From contig NZ_CAJHBI010000011.1 of the NCBI RefSeq assembly GCF_904846605.1, forward strand, positions 1 to 64,000: DNA of 64,000 nt, in the 5' to 3' direction. How positions within the stretch are numbered: the first letter of the stretch is position 1; every line of letters starts with the position of its first letter. The notes below the pieces were generated by a model. The model saw only the letters and a list, made by a program, of their open reading frames with translations, was not told the DNA's origin and made no database searches. The position numbers and the translations under genes were made by a program. Positions 1 through 9,161 of this stretch are shown one piece after another. This DNA comes from Psychrobacter sp. 72-O-c (lineage in GTDB: Bacteria > Pseudomonadota > Gammaproteobacteria > Pseudomonadales > Moraxellaceae).

Positions 1-103
1 AGTTAGAAAGACTTGTGCTTTTTCTAAGAAACTCGACAATCACTTTAAAACGTTCAATATGCTGTTCTTTTATATCAATTATGGTTATGTCTAATGCCAG
101 CAT
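1..103 (-). CDS. Partial unknown protein, N-terminal 34 codons
   Basis: A reading frame starts with ATG at position 103 on the minus strand and stays open to the window edge, giving 34 residues that begin MLALDITIID. A purine-rich AGGTGG lies about 13 nt before the ATG, which is rather far. The frame follows directly after the broken coding remains at 124-284, so both may belong to one decayed operon. I do not recognise the family from so few residues, and it could be part of a pseudogene. Confidence 0.3.
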   Translation of the reverse strand, partial: MLALDITIIDIKEQHIERFKVIVEFLRKSTSLSN

Positions 104-123
104 ACTTTTTGAAACACCACCTA

Positions 124-284
124 TTATTTAACCAGCGCCAGCAATTCGTCAAGGTCAGAGATTTATTAGAGTTATGACGGGCTGCTCAATATACTTTGAT
201 TCTGATATCGTCCATTTCATCTAAAAACACTTTATCATTAAGTATGTTTGCCCCTATTAGCTTTGGGGTCAAAACTTTTACCAT
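124..284 (-). pseudogene. Frameshifted remnant of a small unknown gene
   Basis: An ATG at 284, preceded by AAAAGGGAC, opens a 32-codon frame beginning MVKVLTPKLIG that stops at 186-188. Reading then continues sensibly only after a shift of frame (IEQPVITLINL) and a second shift (SDLDELLALVK, stop at 124-126). Three short protein-like stretches in three frames in succession suggest one small gene with two indels. I do not recognise the product. Chance cannot be excluded because the pieces are short. Confidence 0.3.
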
Positions 285-327
285 GTCCCTTTTTTAAATT
301 GCTCATTAATCAACCTAAGGATACCTT

Positions 328-1260
328 ATGGCTGTTGCCTCTTCACGCTCTGCATCCATAGGGTTACTCATTGGTTGTATTATTTTCGGTTTAGGCAGTC
401 TGATTGTCGCTCATGTCGATATTGGCGGCTGGGCGATGGCGTTTTGGCGACTCGCTATTTCAGGAGTAATATTCACCGTACTGGCCAAGCTAACGGGCCA
501 GCGACTACCTCGCTCAAGACGTGCTATATTTTATGGCTTATTGTCAGGGGTATTTTTAGGTTTAGATTTAGCATTATGGCACGAAAGTATCTATGCCGTT
601 GGCCCTGGCATCTCGACCTTACTCAACAGCTTGCAGATTTTCTTTTTAGCAGCTATTGGCTTCTTATACTTCAATGAACGTCAATCTATTTTACAGCTGC
701 TTAGCTTGTGTCTGGCCATGCTGGGAGTCGCGATGATTGGCAGCCCTGAGTTTGCACAGAATGCTAACGCCACTTGGGGTTTTGTTACTGGTATTGTTTC
801 AGGTGCAATGCTAGCGGCGTCAATGACTTTTATTCGTAAGACTCACGATACCGAACCGACACCGATATTTGTATTGATGCAGCTGATCAGTATTGGCGGT
901 GTGTTGGCGATGATTTTACCAATGTTGGTCTTTGATATGGGTCATATCCTGCCCAATACCTGGTCTGATATTGGCTGGATCTTGATATATGGTGCGGTCA
1001 TGCAATGCTTGGCGTGGGGGTTGATTGCTTATTCTATCCCGAAGATCTCATTAGCGCTGACGGGTTTGCTATTATTGACCGAGCCAGTTGCCGCTTTAGT
1101 CGTTGACTATAGCTGGCTGGATAAACCTATTAACACCTTACAATGGAGCGGCGCGCTGCTGACTATGTTTGCCATTTATTTAGGCTCTCTCAAGCCCAAG
1201 CCGCGCGCGCTGCGTCGCTATCGGTTTTTTGCGCGATTCTACAAGCGTAAGTACAAGTAA
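328..1260 (+). CDS. EamA-family (DMT superfamily) transporter
   Basis: This 310-residue protein is almost entirely hydrophobic, with about ten predicted membrane helices arranged as two EamA repeats, typical of drug/metabolite exporters of the inner membrane. A short N-terminal tail precedes the first helix (GLLIGCIIFGLGSLIVAHV), the second repeat starts near residue 155 (FVTGIVSGAMLAASMTF), and the C-terminus is strongly basic (KPKPRALRRYRFFARFYKRK), as expected for a cytoplasmic end. The ATG is preceded by AAGGA at good spacing. It stands alone, convergent with the downstream permease gene. Substrate cannot be read from sequence; family members export amino acids, nucleosides or drugs. Confidence 0.85.
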   Translation: MAVASSRSASIGLLIGCIIFGLGSLIVAHVDIGGWAMAFWRLAISGVIFTVLAKLTGQRLPRSRRAIFYGLLSGVFLGLDLALWHESIYAVGPGISTLLNSLQIFFLAAIGFLYFNERQSILQLLSLCLAMLGVAMIGSPEFAQNANATWGFVTGIVSGAMLAASMTFIRKTHDTEPTPIFVLMQLISIGGVLAMILPMLVFDMGHILPNTWSDIGWILIYGAVMQCLAWGLIAYSIPKISLALTGLLLLTEPVAALVVDYSWLDKPINTLQWSGALLTMFAIYLGSLKPKPRALRRYRFFARFYKRKYK

Positions 1261-1280
1261 AATACGAATTATTCGTTTTT

Positions 1281-1311
1281 CACTATTGGCTGAACATGAC
1301 CACCAATAGTG
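1281..1311. terminator. Hairpin between convergent genes, possible terminator
   Basis: CACTATTGG and CCAATAGTG form nine perfect base pairs around a 13-nt loop, between the convergent exporter and permease genes. There is no clear T-run on either side (CATAAAAG on the plus strand), so it is only a possible terminator. Confidence 0.35.
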
Positions 1312-1365
1312 CATAAAAGAATCGTTACAACGTTATATACCTGTTTATTTACCGAGACTAACAAC

Positions 1366-2787
1366 TCAGTCTTTTTGCAGATTGAACAATGCATTAAGCA
1401 CAATCGCGGTTAAGGTAGCGGTACCAATGCCGCCTAAGTCAAAACCTCCTAAATGCAAACTAAAATTACCGGTACCCATGATTACAGTGACAGCGGCAAT
1501 AATTAAATTGCTGTTTTTACTAAAGTCGATGTGACTGTCTATCCATATTTTTAAACCTGCGATAGTAATCAGACCAAATACCACTATTGACGCGCCACCT
1601 AACAATGCCGGTGGAATAGTCTGAATAATCGCGCCAAACTTCGGTGACAATCCTAGCAATATAGCGACCACGCCTGCAATCACAAAGATAGTGGTGCTAT
1701 ACACCTTAGTCACCGCCATCACCCCGATGTTTTCGGCATAAGTGGTCACGCCTGTCCCACCAAAACCGGCTGAAAAAGTCGTTGCCAAGCCATCAGCAAA
1801 GAACGCTCGACCCATATACGGGGTGACGCGGGATTTGGTCATGCCTTCCACCGCTTTAAAGTGACCCAGATTTTCGGCAACCAAGATAAAGGCGACTGGT
1901 GCAATTAAGATAATTGCACTCATCTCAAAGCGCGGCGTATGGATACTGGGCAACCCAAACCACGATGCGGCAGACACACTACTAAAATCAATCGCAATGC
2001 CAAAGCCCATGACATTGGTCATTACAAAGTAAGCAACATACGAGAGTATCAAACCAACCAGTAACAATAAGCGCCGCAGCATGCCACGTGTAAATACCGC
2101 TACGCTACTGATAAGCAATACCGTCAACGCCGCCATCCACGCATCAAACTGATTGGCAGAAACACCTTGAATGGTCACTGGGGCTAAGTTCAGACCAATG
2201 ATCATCACAATCGCACCGGTGACAATAGGCGGCATCAAGCGCTCAATCCAACCCGTACCGGTTTTTATCACCAGCAAGCCGATCAAGGCATAAAGGATAC
2301 CGCAGACCATGATACCGCCCAAAGCGACACTCAAATTATCATTGAATCCTACGCCAGCATAAGCAGTAACCGCGATAACCGGACCGATAAAAGCAAAGCT
2401 TGAACCCAAATAACTGGGCATGCGCCCACCGGTAATCATAAAGAACATCACCGTACAGATACCAGACATTAAAATGGCCAGATTGGGATCAAATCCCATC
2501 AATAATGGTGCTAATACGGTCGCACCAAACATCGCAAAAGTATGTTGAACCCCCAGCAGGATACTTTTTGTAGGTGGTAAATACTCGTTGATACCGACCG
2601 GATTTTGGTCTAAATCACCTTCAAAAGGTCGCCACGTCGGGAACCAACGACCATTTTCGAAGTCTGGATTGTGCGGTAGAGTCATCGCAGCTGAATCAAT
2701 ACCCGCCGCTTCTAATGCTGTGGGAGAATGAGGTTCTGCTTGCGAAGTTTTCTCTGATGAAGAGGAGTGCTCTGAGGGAGATGCCAT
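1366..2787 (-). CDS. uraA: Uracil/xanthine permease, NCS2 family
   Basis: This 473-residue protein belongs to the nucleobase:cation symporter-2 family, which brings uracil or xanthine in with protons. After a hydrophilic N-terminal tail of about 70 residues come the usual 14 membrane spans. Family signatures include PSYLGSSFAFIGP in the third-helix region, the substrate-binding glutamate region VAENLGHFKAVEGMT, and TYAENIGVMAVTKVYST followed by a QTIPPALLGG motif. The E. coli UraA protein is about 429 residues, so the extra length is the N-terminal tail, which is charged and low in complexity. AGGA lies about nine bases before the ATG. It is monocistronic. Uracil is the likelier substrate because the GENIGV-type motif resembles UraA/RutG, but xanthine cannot be excluded. 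Confidence 0.85.
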   Translation of the reverse strand: MASPSEHSSSSEKTSQAEPHSPTALEAAGIDSAAMTLPHNPDFENGRWFPTWRPFEGDLDQNPVGINEYLPPTKSILLGVQHTFAMFGATVLAPLLMGFDPNLAILMSGICTVMFFMITGGRMPSYLGSSFAFIGPVIAVTAYAGVGFNDNLSVALGGIMVCGILYALIGLLVIKTGTGWIERLMPPIVTGAIVMIIGLNLAPVTIQGVSANQFDAWMAALTVLLISSVAVFTRGMLRRLLLLVGLILSYVAYFVMTNVMGFGIAIDFSSVSAASWFGLPSIHTPRFEMSAIILIAPVAFILVAENLGHFKAVEGMTKSRVTPYMGRAFFADGLATTFSAGFGGTGVTTYAENIGVMAVTKVYSTTIFVIAGVVAILLGLSPKFGAIIQTIPPALLGGASIVVFGLITIAGLKIWIDSHIDFSKNSNLIIAAVTVIMGTGNFSLHLGGFDLGGIGTATLTAIVLNALFNLQKD

Positions 2788-3352
2788 GCGCGCTTGTCCT
2801 ATGTGGCCTAAGCTAATAATAACAGGCTAATAATAGCTAAGGAAAATTAAAAAGATAAATAGGGACTATTTTAATTAATGGTGATCATAAACGGGAACGA
2901 TCATATATAGAAACAATAAAAACTAATGCGAATCCATAACACCTTATTAGGCATATCGTGCCAAATAAACCTACTCATCTAACAAAAAAGTAGCAAAGGT
3001 ATAGTTTTTTTATAAAATATCTATATTTCGCTAGATGTATCGGGTTAGATATGTTCTACTAAATTCACCGCTTCGGCTGCTCGCACCCAATACATTCTAC
3101 AGCGACAACCACTTACAGGATGTTACATAAGCGTCGATGCTGAGCATCATAACGGAATTTAATAATAAACAACAGCTATTATTCTCCTGTCATCCGTACT
3201 ATCACGTTTACACACTTCCATAGACTATGCTCCAAACTCACCCATTAGCGGTGCCTATTTTCTATCGCTGCCTGTCACATTTTTGATACAGGTACTTAGT
3301 CTGGGCTGTGTGATAACGCTGACTCTATTTTCACTTTTTTTGGTAATTTATT
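2788..3352. other. Divergent intergenic region, uraA-like / sdaA
   Basis: This 565-base AT-rich stretch separates two divergently transcribed genes and must hold both promoters. I see no gene. GATGCTGAGCATC at about 3136 is a short palindrome of unknown meaning. No recognisable riboswitch or operator was found. Confidence 0.4.
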
Positions 3353-4786
3353 ATGATTAGTGTATTTGACTTATTTAAAATTGGGATTGGCCCATCAAGC
3401 TCACATACTGTAGGCCCGATGGTAGCGGCTAACTTATTTCTAGCCTCACTACTCGAGCAAGCTGAGCTGACCGATGTAAAAGGTATCGAGATTGAATTAT
3501 ATGGCTCCTTAGCTGCAACTGGTAAAGGTCATGCCACCGATACCGCCATATTACTGGGCTTGATTGGGCACGCGCCAAGCACCATTGACACGCGTTTGAC
3601 CAGTCAATATTTGGCGCCTATTTTTTCAGACAAACAATTGATCGTCTCAGGTAGTCATACCATTGACTTTGATACCGAGCGCGATATCCATTGGTATGGG
3701 GATACCGTCCTACCCTACCACCCCAACGCCTTGACCATCCGCGCGCGGTTGGCAGACGATACCCACTATCAGAAAACCTATTACTCAGTCGGTGGCGGCT
3801 TTGTCATTAGTGAAGAAAATGCCAACAATCCGGATGAGGATCACGCTGCGCCAACTATTGACGTTATTCCTTACCCTTTTAATAGTGCCGCAGAATTGCT
3901 TGAACAGTGTCGTGAGCATGATTTAAGTATCAGCGAATTGGTATTGGCGAACGAACTTCATTACCGTGATCAAGAAGAAGTCTTTGCCTACTTAGATGCT
4001 ATTTGGGAATCGATGCAAGATTGCGTGACACGTGGCTGTCAAAATAGTGGCATATTACCCGGCGGTTTGGATGTCAAACGTCGGGCGCAAGCACTACACT
4101 TACAACTGTGCGCTGAAAGGAATCAGCCCATTGCAAAATCCGATAAGCTCGCGGCAATGGACTGGATAGATTTATACGCGCTAGCGGTCAATGAAGAAAA
4201 TGCTAATGGCGGTAATGTCGTAACCGCTCCAACCAATGGCGCTGCGGGTATTATTCCTGCGGTCATGCATTATTACCGCGACTTTTTATCAAGCTACAGC
4301 CAGGATGGCGCGCGTAAGTTTTTGTTGAATGCCACTGCTATCGGTAGCTTAATCAAACAAAATGCTTCAATTTCTGGTGCGGAAGTGGGCTGTCAAGGAG
4401 AAGTCGGTTCTGCCTGCGCAATGGCAGCCTCTGCATTGGCAGAAATCCTAGGCGGCGATCCTGCCAAATGTCTCAATGCTGCTGAGATAGGCATTGAGCA
4501 CAACTTAGGTCTAACTTGTGATCCGGTTGGCGGCTTGGTACAAGTGCCTTGTATCGAACGCAATGCTATGGGCGCGGTAAAAGCCGTCAATGCGGCACGT
4601 CTTGCCTGCCGTGGTAACGGACAACACTTTGTGTCTTTTGATAAAGTCGTTGAGACTATGAAACAAACAGGCGCTGACATGTTAGACAGCTATAAAGAAA
4701 CATCGCGTGGCGGCCTTGCCATTTATGCTGATAACCGCATACCCACTGCAACTCAAGGCGTTAGCGTAAAATACAGCCAGTGTTAA
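3353..4786 (+). CDS. sdaA: L-serine ammonia-lyase (iron-sulfur, single chain)
   Basis: This 477-residue enzyme deaminates L-serine to pyruvate and ammonia in the cytoplasm. The N-terminal beta domain begins with the typical [20 protein letters not shown], and the catalytic alpha domain begins near residue 280 ([19 protein letters not shown]). Cysteines that match the family ligands of the oxygen-labile 4Fe-4S cluster are present in [10 protein letters not shown] and in [11 protein letters not shown] followed by [10 protein letters not shown]. Length and domain order match E. coli SdaA/SdaB (about 455 residues). It stands alone and is followed by a good terminator. No strong ribosome binding site is visible, but the start fits the family alignment exactly. 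Confidence 0.95.
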   Translation: MISVFDLFKIGIGPSSSHTVGPMVAANLFLASLLEQAELTDVKGIEIELYGSLAATGKGHATDTAILLGLIGHAPSTIDTRLTSQYLAPIFSDKQLIVSGSHTIDFDTERDIHWYGDTVLPYHPNALTIRARLADDTHYQKTYYSVGGGFVISEENANNPDEDHAAPTIDVIPYPFNSAAELLEQCREHDLSISELVLANELHYRDQEEVFAYLDAIWESMQDCVTRGCQNSGILPGGLDVKRRAQALHLQLCAERNQPIAKSDKLAAMDWIDLYALAVNEENANGGNVVTAPTNGAAGIIPAVMHYYRDFLSSYSQDGARKFLLNATAIGSLIKQNASISGAEVGCQGEVGSACAMAASALAEILGGDPAKCLNAAEIGIEHNLGLTCDPVGGLVQVPCIERNAMGAVKAVNAARLACRGNGQHFVSFDKVVETMKQTGADMLDSYKETSRGGLAIYADNRIPTATQGVSVKYSQC

Positions 4787-4829
4787 TTATTAACATACAA
4801 CAGTAACCCAAACAAATCGACCTGCATAG

Positions 4830-4863
4830 AAAAGCTTCTAACAAACTAGAGGCTTTTTTTATA
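4830..4863 (+). terminator. Rho-independent terminator of sdaA
   Basis: AAAGCTTCTA pairs with TAGAGGCTTT (ten pairs, one G-T wobble) around ACAAAC and runs into a string of T residues, 45 bases after the sdaA stop. Confidence 0.85.
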
Positions 4864-4920
4864 TTTTTGGTGCTTACCAATTAAACAAGGTGGCAATCAC
4901 TACCATTAATAAACTTATAA

Positions 4921-5319
4921 CTACTCAGCAGTTTTTGAAACCACTTCGTTTAATAACCATACTGGTTTTACCATACCTGAGGCCGTGTCAGCAATGGCTT
5001 CTTGACGCACATCTAAAACATAACGATAGTTTGGCTCATAAGTAAAGCCTTGGATACTACCATTTAGAGTATTATAGTTTTTCTGATAAGTTTGGCGATA
5101 CTGTAAGCATTGAGCTTCAACTTTATTTCCGCTAGTATCCATCATTTCACACAATGCTTTACGCGGAGCAATTTCTACTTCAAAACTTGGAATGTTAACC
5201 ACTTTAACACTGACTGCTTGACCTTCGACGACCATGGCACGTTCGTCGTCTAGACCCATAGTTGAACAACCTGCTAATGCAAAAGTTGATGCCAATGCTG
5301 CAATTGCTAATTTTTTCAT
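4921..5319 (-). CDS. Small lipoprotein, DUF4377-like
   Basis: This 132-residue protein has a lipoprotein signal (MKKLAIAALASTFALAGC) with the lipobox LAGC, so the mature protein should be lipidated at Cys-18 and anchored in the envelope. The mature part carries two further cysteines (ALCEMM and AQCLQYR) and ends with GFTYEPNYRYVLDVRQE, which resembles the DUF4377 pattern seen in envelope proteins near META/HslJ domains. Function is unknown. It is convergent with sdaA and has its own upstream region. The ATG is preceded by GAGGGTAGC. The DUF4377 assignment is from memory of the motif and is moderately sure. Confidence 0.75.
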   Translation of the reverse strand: MKKLAIAALASTFALAGCSTMGLDDERAMVVEGQAVSVKVVNIPSFEVEIAPRKALCEMMDTSGNKVEAQCLQYRQTYQKNYNTLNGSIQGFTYEPNYRYVLDVRQEAIADTASGMVKPVWLLNEVVSKTAE

Positions 5320-5627
5320 TATGCTACCCTCAGTTAATTACCGTTAAATTACTAGCGCCTGTACTCATTTATCAAAGTCGTTTATAAGCTATTTCTTAAA
5401 ATAACTACAAACACTCAAATTCAATCAGGCATTTATGATAGTGCCGTTGAGCTTTAGCTAAAAAAAAGCCAAGTATCATCGGCACCGTTTATTGTTGTAC
5501 TACAGCCAGTATAAGACTTATAAAACCTTAGCCTCTATGACTGCTTTGTAACTTAACGTCAGGTTTTGCAACTGAAGTTAGTCAGCTGTAAAGCTAACTA
5601 TAATTATCAGGCACGAACATTTAGCCA
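5320..5627. other. Intergenic region without a recognised gene
   Basis: Lies downstream of argJ and upstream of the lipoprotein gene, both on the minus strand. An imperfect hairpin AGTTAG/CTAACT with a 12-nt loop (about 5577-5600) sits just after argJ but lacks a T-run. Nothing else is recognised. Confidence 0.35.
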
Positions 5628-6851
5628 TTAGCTACGATAGTCAGCATTAATTTTGACATAATCGTAGGACAAATCACAGGTATAGACAGTATCGCTTGCC
5701 GTGCCACGTGCTAAGTCAATATGAATGGTAATCTCAGGGCGACTCATAACTGCGTTACCGGCGGCTTCAGTATATTCAGTGGCAACACCGCCATTTTGAC
5801 AAATCATTACCTCATCTAATGAGACATCGATTTGCTCAGTGTCGAGGTCTTCAACACCCGCATAACCAACGGCCGCTAATATACGACCCCAATTGGCATC
5901 ACTAGCAAAAAATGCCGTTTTAACCAAAGGTGAGTGTGCCACTGCATAGGCCACATCGCAGCATTCTTGAGTGGTCTTACCGCCAGTAACTTTCACGGTG
6001 ATAAATTTCGTTGCACCTTCCCCATCACGAACGATCAACTGTGCCAAACGCACGAATACTTCTCTCAAAGCATCAAATAAGGGCTGATAATGCGGGTGCG
6101 CGGCACTATCAATCACGTTAGAACTGGCTTTGCCCGTTGCGATCAGCACGCAGCAATCATTGGTCGAAGTATCACCATCAACAGTAATACGATTAAAGGA
6201 TTGCTCATTAATAGCACTGAGCATCTCTTGCAATAAGTCAGCAGCGATGTTGGCATCAGTAGCCACATAACCAAGCATGGTTGCCATATTGGGTCGTATC
6301 ATTCCTGAGCCTTTAGAGATCCCTGTAATATGGTAGTCAGTACTTCCAATATGCAACTGCTGGCTAGCAACTTTGGGCACAGTATCAGTAGTACGAATAC
6401 CATTCGCGGCCGCCAACCAATTATCTGGAGCGAGATGACTCAACGCTGAGTCTAACCCCGCTATCACCGCCTCACTATTTAGTGGCTCACCAATAACGCC
6501 AGTAGAAAACGGCAATACTGTATTAGTCTCTACGTCAGCCTTATCTGCCAAAGCATCACAAATATCTATTGCACGGCGTTTACCATCAGCACCTGTCCCC
6601 GCATTGGCATTACCAGTATTAGTCACCAAATAGCGCGGTGTGGTTAGCGCAAAGTGCTCGCGCAATACCCGCACAGGGGCAGCACAAAAGGCATTTTTAG
6701 TAGTGACAACAGCGGTAGTGGCGCCATCGTTGATTTCGATGACAACCAAATCATCACGGTCTTTATAGCGCACACCAGCCGCAGTGGCACTGAGCTTGAT
6801 ACCGTCAATGGCATAAATAGTATTAGGTACTGCGACATCTCCGACAGCCAT
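5628..6851 (-). CDS. argJ: Glutamate N-acetyltransferase / amino-acid acetyltransferase
   Basis: This 407-residue ArgJ enzyme recycles the acetyl group between N-acetylornithine and glutamate in arginine biosynthesis (cyclic pathway); in many species it also uses acetyl-CoA. The autocleavage region KGSGMIRPNMATML is intact, with the threonine that becomes the nucleophile of the beta chain after self-processing. TVDGDTSTND and the C-terminal YVKINADYRS are also family-typical. Length matches the family (about 400). It lies 64 bases downstream of xthA on the same strand and may be co-transcribed with it. The ATG start gives MAVGDVAVPNTIYAI, agreeing with the usual N-terminus. Confidence 0.95.
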   Translation of the reverse strand: MAVGDVAVPNTIYAIDGIKLSATAAGVRYKDRDDLVVIEINDGATTAVVTTKNAFCAAPVRVLREHFALTTPRYLVTNTGNANAGTGADGKRRAIDICDALADKADVETNTVLPFSTGVIGEPLNSEAVIAGLDSALSHLAPDNWLAAANGIRTTDTVPKVASQQLHIGSTDYHITGISKGSGMIRPNMATMLGYVATDANIAADLLQEMLSAINEQSFNRITVDGDTSTNDCCVLIATGKASSNVIDSAAHPHYQPLFDALREVFVRLAQLIVRDGEGATKFITVKVTGGKTTQECCDVAYAVAHSPLVKTAFFASDANWGRILAAVGYAGVEDLDTEQIDVSLDEVMICQNGGVATEYTEAAGNAVMSRPEITIHIDLARGTASDTVYTCDLSYDYVKINADYRS

Positions 6852-6915
6852 ATTAAAATCCTTATTGATCCGTGTTTAGTTTTATTTATTAAAAATAAAG
6901 TCGTTAATACTATAC

Positions 6916-7734
6916 TTAACTTAAGTCAAACGCTGACCAAATCGGCGCATGATCAGAAGGCTTCTCCATCGCGCGCAGCTCATAGCTGATACCGGCATCA
7001 ATACACTGCTCTTTTAAATCTGGTGTACACAAGATATGATCAATACGCATACCACGCTTGGGGTCGTCATTGAAGCCGCGACTGCGATAATCAAACCAGC
7101 TATATAGCTCGATACTCTCTGGATAATGCAGACGGTAGGTATCCGTCAACTCACGTGACATAAGTGCGTCATACCACTCACGTTCCTCAGGTAAAAAAGA
7201 GGTTTTTCTGTTCTTAAGCCAGCGCTTGGCATTGATCTCGCCGATGCCGATATCGATATCTTCTGGTGCAATATTCATATCACCCATGATAATTAACGAG
7301 CGGCCTTCAGCTTTTAGCGTATCAATGTAAGCTATTAAATCAGCATAGTAAGCACGCTTCATGGGAAATTTAGTTGGATGGTCTTGGCTCTCTCCTTGCG
7401 GAAAATAACCATTGAGCACATCAATTTCACGCCCTTGCAGCTCATAGCGTGCATGAATAAAGCGCTTTTGGGCCTCTTCATCTTCACCAGGAAAGCCTTT
7501 TTGTACGAAGATAGGCGCGACTTTCGATACCAGCGCTACTCCATAATGCGCCTTTTGACCAAAGTACTCGATGTGATAACCTAAGCTTTCAACATTTTCA
7601 AGAGGAAACTGGTCATCGTGAACCTTGGTTTCCTGTAAGCCCATCACATCAGGATCGATGATGTCACGTACCGCCTCAAGCTGATGTTGACGAGCGCGGA
7701 TACCATTGATATTAAAACTGACAAAACGGGTCAT
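6916..7734 (-). CDS. xthA: Exodeoxyribonuclease III
   Basis: This 272-residue enzyme of the exonuclease/endonuclease/phosphatase family repairs abasic sites and 3'-blocked ends. Metal-binding and catalytic motifs are all present: FNINGIRAR near the N-terminus, LQETKV (metal-binding Glu), GDMNIAPEDIDIG (catalytic Asp and Asn), and the C-terminal SDHAPIW (catalytic Asp-His). Length matches E. coli XthA (268). It precedes argJ on the same strand. AGGATAATG-type sequence before the ATG gives a plausible ribosome binding site. Confidence 0.95.
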   Translation of the reverse strand: MTRFVSFNINGIRARQHQLEAVRDIIDPDVMGLQETKVHDDQFPLENVESLGYHIEYFGQKAHYGVALVSKVAPIFVQKGFPGEDEEAQKRFIHARYELQGREIDVLNGYFPQGESQDHPTKFPMKRAYYADLIAYIDTLKAEGRSLIIMGDMNIAPEDIDIGIGEINAKRWLKNRKTSFLPEEREWYDALMSRELTDTYRLHYPESIELYSWFDYRSRGFNDDPKRGMRIDHILCTPDLKEQCIDAGISYELRAMEKPSDHAPIWSAFDLS

Positions 7735-7964
7735 ACATTATCCTATAATAGTTGGTTTAATTTTAATTGTTTTTGACTGAATATTTTAGATTTGATGTTG
7801 TTTAAATCACTATGATAACAGACCTGCATTGGTCTATCTGTTGCGTGTTTTTAACGCTTAGGCTACAGTAGAATACCCCTTTACTATTCATAATTATTAT
7901 TATAATCACAATTTATAATTTATTATTATCACGACAACATGCACTATTTCTATCGAGTAATTTT

Positions 7965-8588
7965 ATGACAACCACTATGAGCAAAACCACCACTGCTGCA
8001 TCGACCGTTAATACGGCGTCCACGCCGCTATTTGCTACCGATTATCATGTCTATATTAACCACACGGACGCCGGTGGTATAGTCTATCATGCCAATCATT
8101 TGGTATTTTTTGAAAACTGTCGCCGAGACTGGTTTAGCAAGATTGGACTAAATAGTTATTTTTTACAAACTGATGATGGTCAGATTCAACACTTTGTAGT
8201 CAGTCAAGCGCAGCTACACTACCGTCAGGCTATATTTTTAGATGAAGTAATCTCGGTGCGTATTGATAAGGTTGAGCTAAAACCTGCTAGTATTATATTC
8301 TATCAAAGCATTCATCGCAGCTTACCAGAAAATGAGCCAGCAGATAAATCTAAGTCTACTAACACTTTATTAAGCAGCACTAAAATCGTTATTGCCTGCG
8401 TCCAAAACCAAATAAAGCCTGACCCCTCACCCCAATCATCGCCACAACCATCAGACCAGCCAGTCAGTCAAGAATCAGTGGCCCCTATGGCTGTTGATAG
8501 TAACCCACTAATACGGCCGATCCGCGTGCCGCAAAAGTTATACGATATGATTCAAAAGGCTATCAAGCATCACTCTGATGAGCAATAA
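7965..8588 (+). CDS. YbgC-like acyl-CoA thioesterase (hotdog fold)
   Basis: This 207-residue protein has the 4-hydroxybenzoyl-CoA thioesterase-type hotdog domain. The active-site stretch HTDAGGIVYHANHLVFFE is nearly canonical, with the catalytic Asp and the YHANY-type helix. Two departures from the roughly 135-residue YbgC family are visible: an N-terminal Thr/Ala-rich extension of about 25 residues and a Ser/Pro/Gln-rich insertion of about 60 residues (around 120-180) before the last strand (RPIRVPQKLYDMI). It is not next to tol-pal genes here; it precedes the fadD array, which would fit acyl-CoA turnover, although the 573-base gap argues against one transcript. Two ATG codons (7965 and 7977) are possible starts. 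Confidence 0.8.
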   Translation: MTTTMSKTTTAASTVNTASTPLFATDYHVYINHTDAGGIVYHANHLVFFENCRRDWFSKIGLNSYFLQTDDGQIQHFVVSQAQLHYRQAIFLDEVISVRIDKVELKPASIIFYQSIHRSLPENEPADKSKSTNTLLSSTKIVIACVQNQIKPDPSPQSSPQPSDQPVSQESVAPMAVDSNPLIRPIRVPQKLYDMIQKAIKHHSDEQ

Positions 8589-9089
8589 CCGCTGCTGATG
8601 AACAGTTATAATTATAATAAGAGTACCAATTCTATGCTCACGTTTGAGAATGTCTGGGTACATATCGTGCGCGCCAAGTAGTAAGTAGCAGTTTGTCTCT
8701 TCTTAGTTGCTATGAACTGTCTTTGTTGCCCATTATATATAAAAATATCTGTCAGCTTTATATATATGTACTGCTCAGTTCTTGCATGCTTATATGCAGT
8801 TCAGTTATAGTTATGCTAATGTATTGCTGAAATATGTCGTTATGTTTTCTTAACTTTCAATTGATAAGTTAATAGGAATCGATAAAAAGTATCAGAACTT
8901 AAACATTCTTTTAATGGTTAAGTTTGTTTTGATGGTTAAATTCGGTTAGTCGCTGAACCTGCTAAATGGTTCTTTCTCTGTAACTAAGCGAAAATAATAT
9001 AATGACAACAATATCTGAATAGTCTGTCAATAAACAAGGACGTTATCGCACTTAGCGGCATTTGCTCGCATCAGCGCTGATTCGTATTA
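8589..9089. other. AT-rich region upstream of fadD copy 1
   Basis: No gene is seen. Parts resemble the regions upstream of the second and third fadD copies (for example around 8815-8875, a stretch with TATTGCTGAAATATGTC also seen in altered form near 13610), supporting duplication of gene plus upstream DNA. Confidence 0.4.
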
Positions 9090-9119
9090 TTGATACGGAC
9101 AGAACTGTTTTCTTATAAC
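9090..9119 (+). promoter_or_regulatory. Predicted sigma70 promoter of fadD copy 1
   Basis: TTGATA (9090-9095) and TATAAC (9114-9119) are separated by 18 bases. The same arrangement occurs at the same distance before the two other fadD copies, which strengthens the call. Confidence 0.6.
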
Positions 9120-9161
9120 GCCTTTCCCGGTATTAATTATTAAACTTTGAGGACGCTGACA

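Noticed and set aside
8634-8681. Fifteen-codon frame MLTFENVWVHIVRAK downstream of the thioesterase gene
   Set aside because: Too short, without a ribosome binding site or similarity, and probably chance.
9147-9161. TTG start giving five extra codons for fadD copy 1
   Set aside because: The ATG at 9162 has a ribosome binding site and matches the starts of the other two copies.
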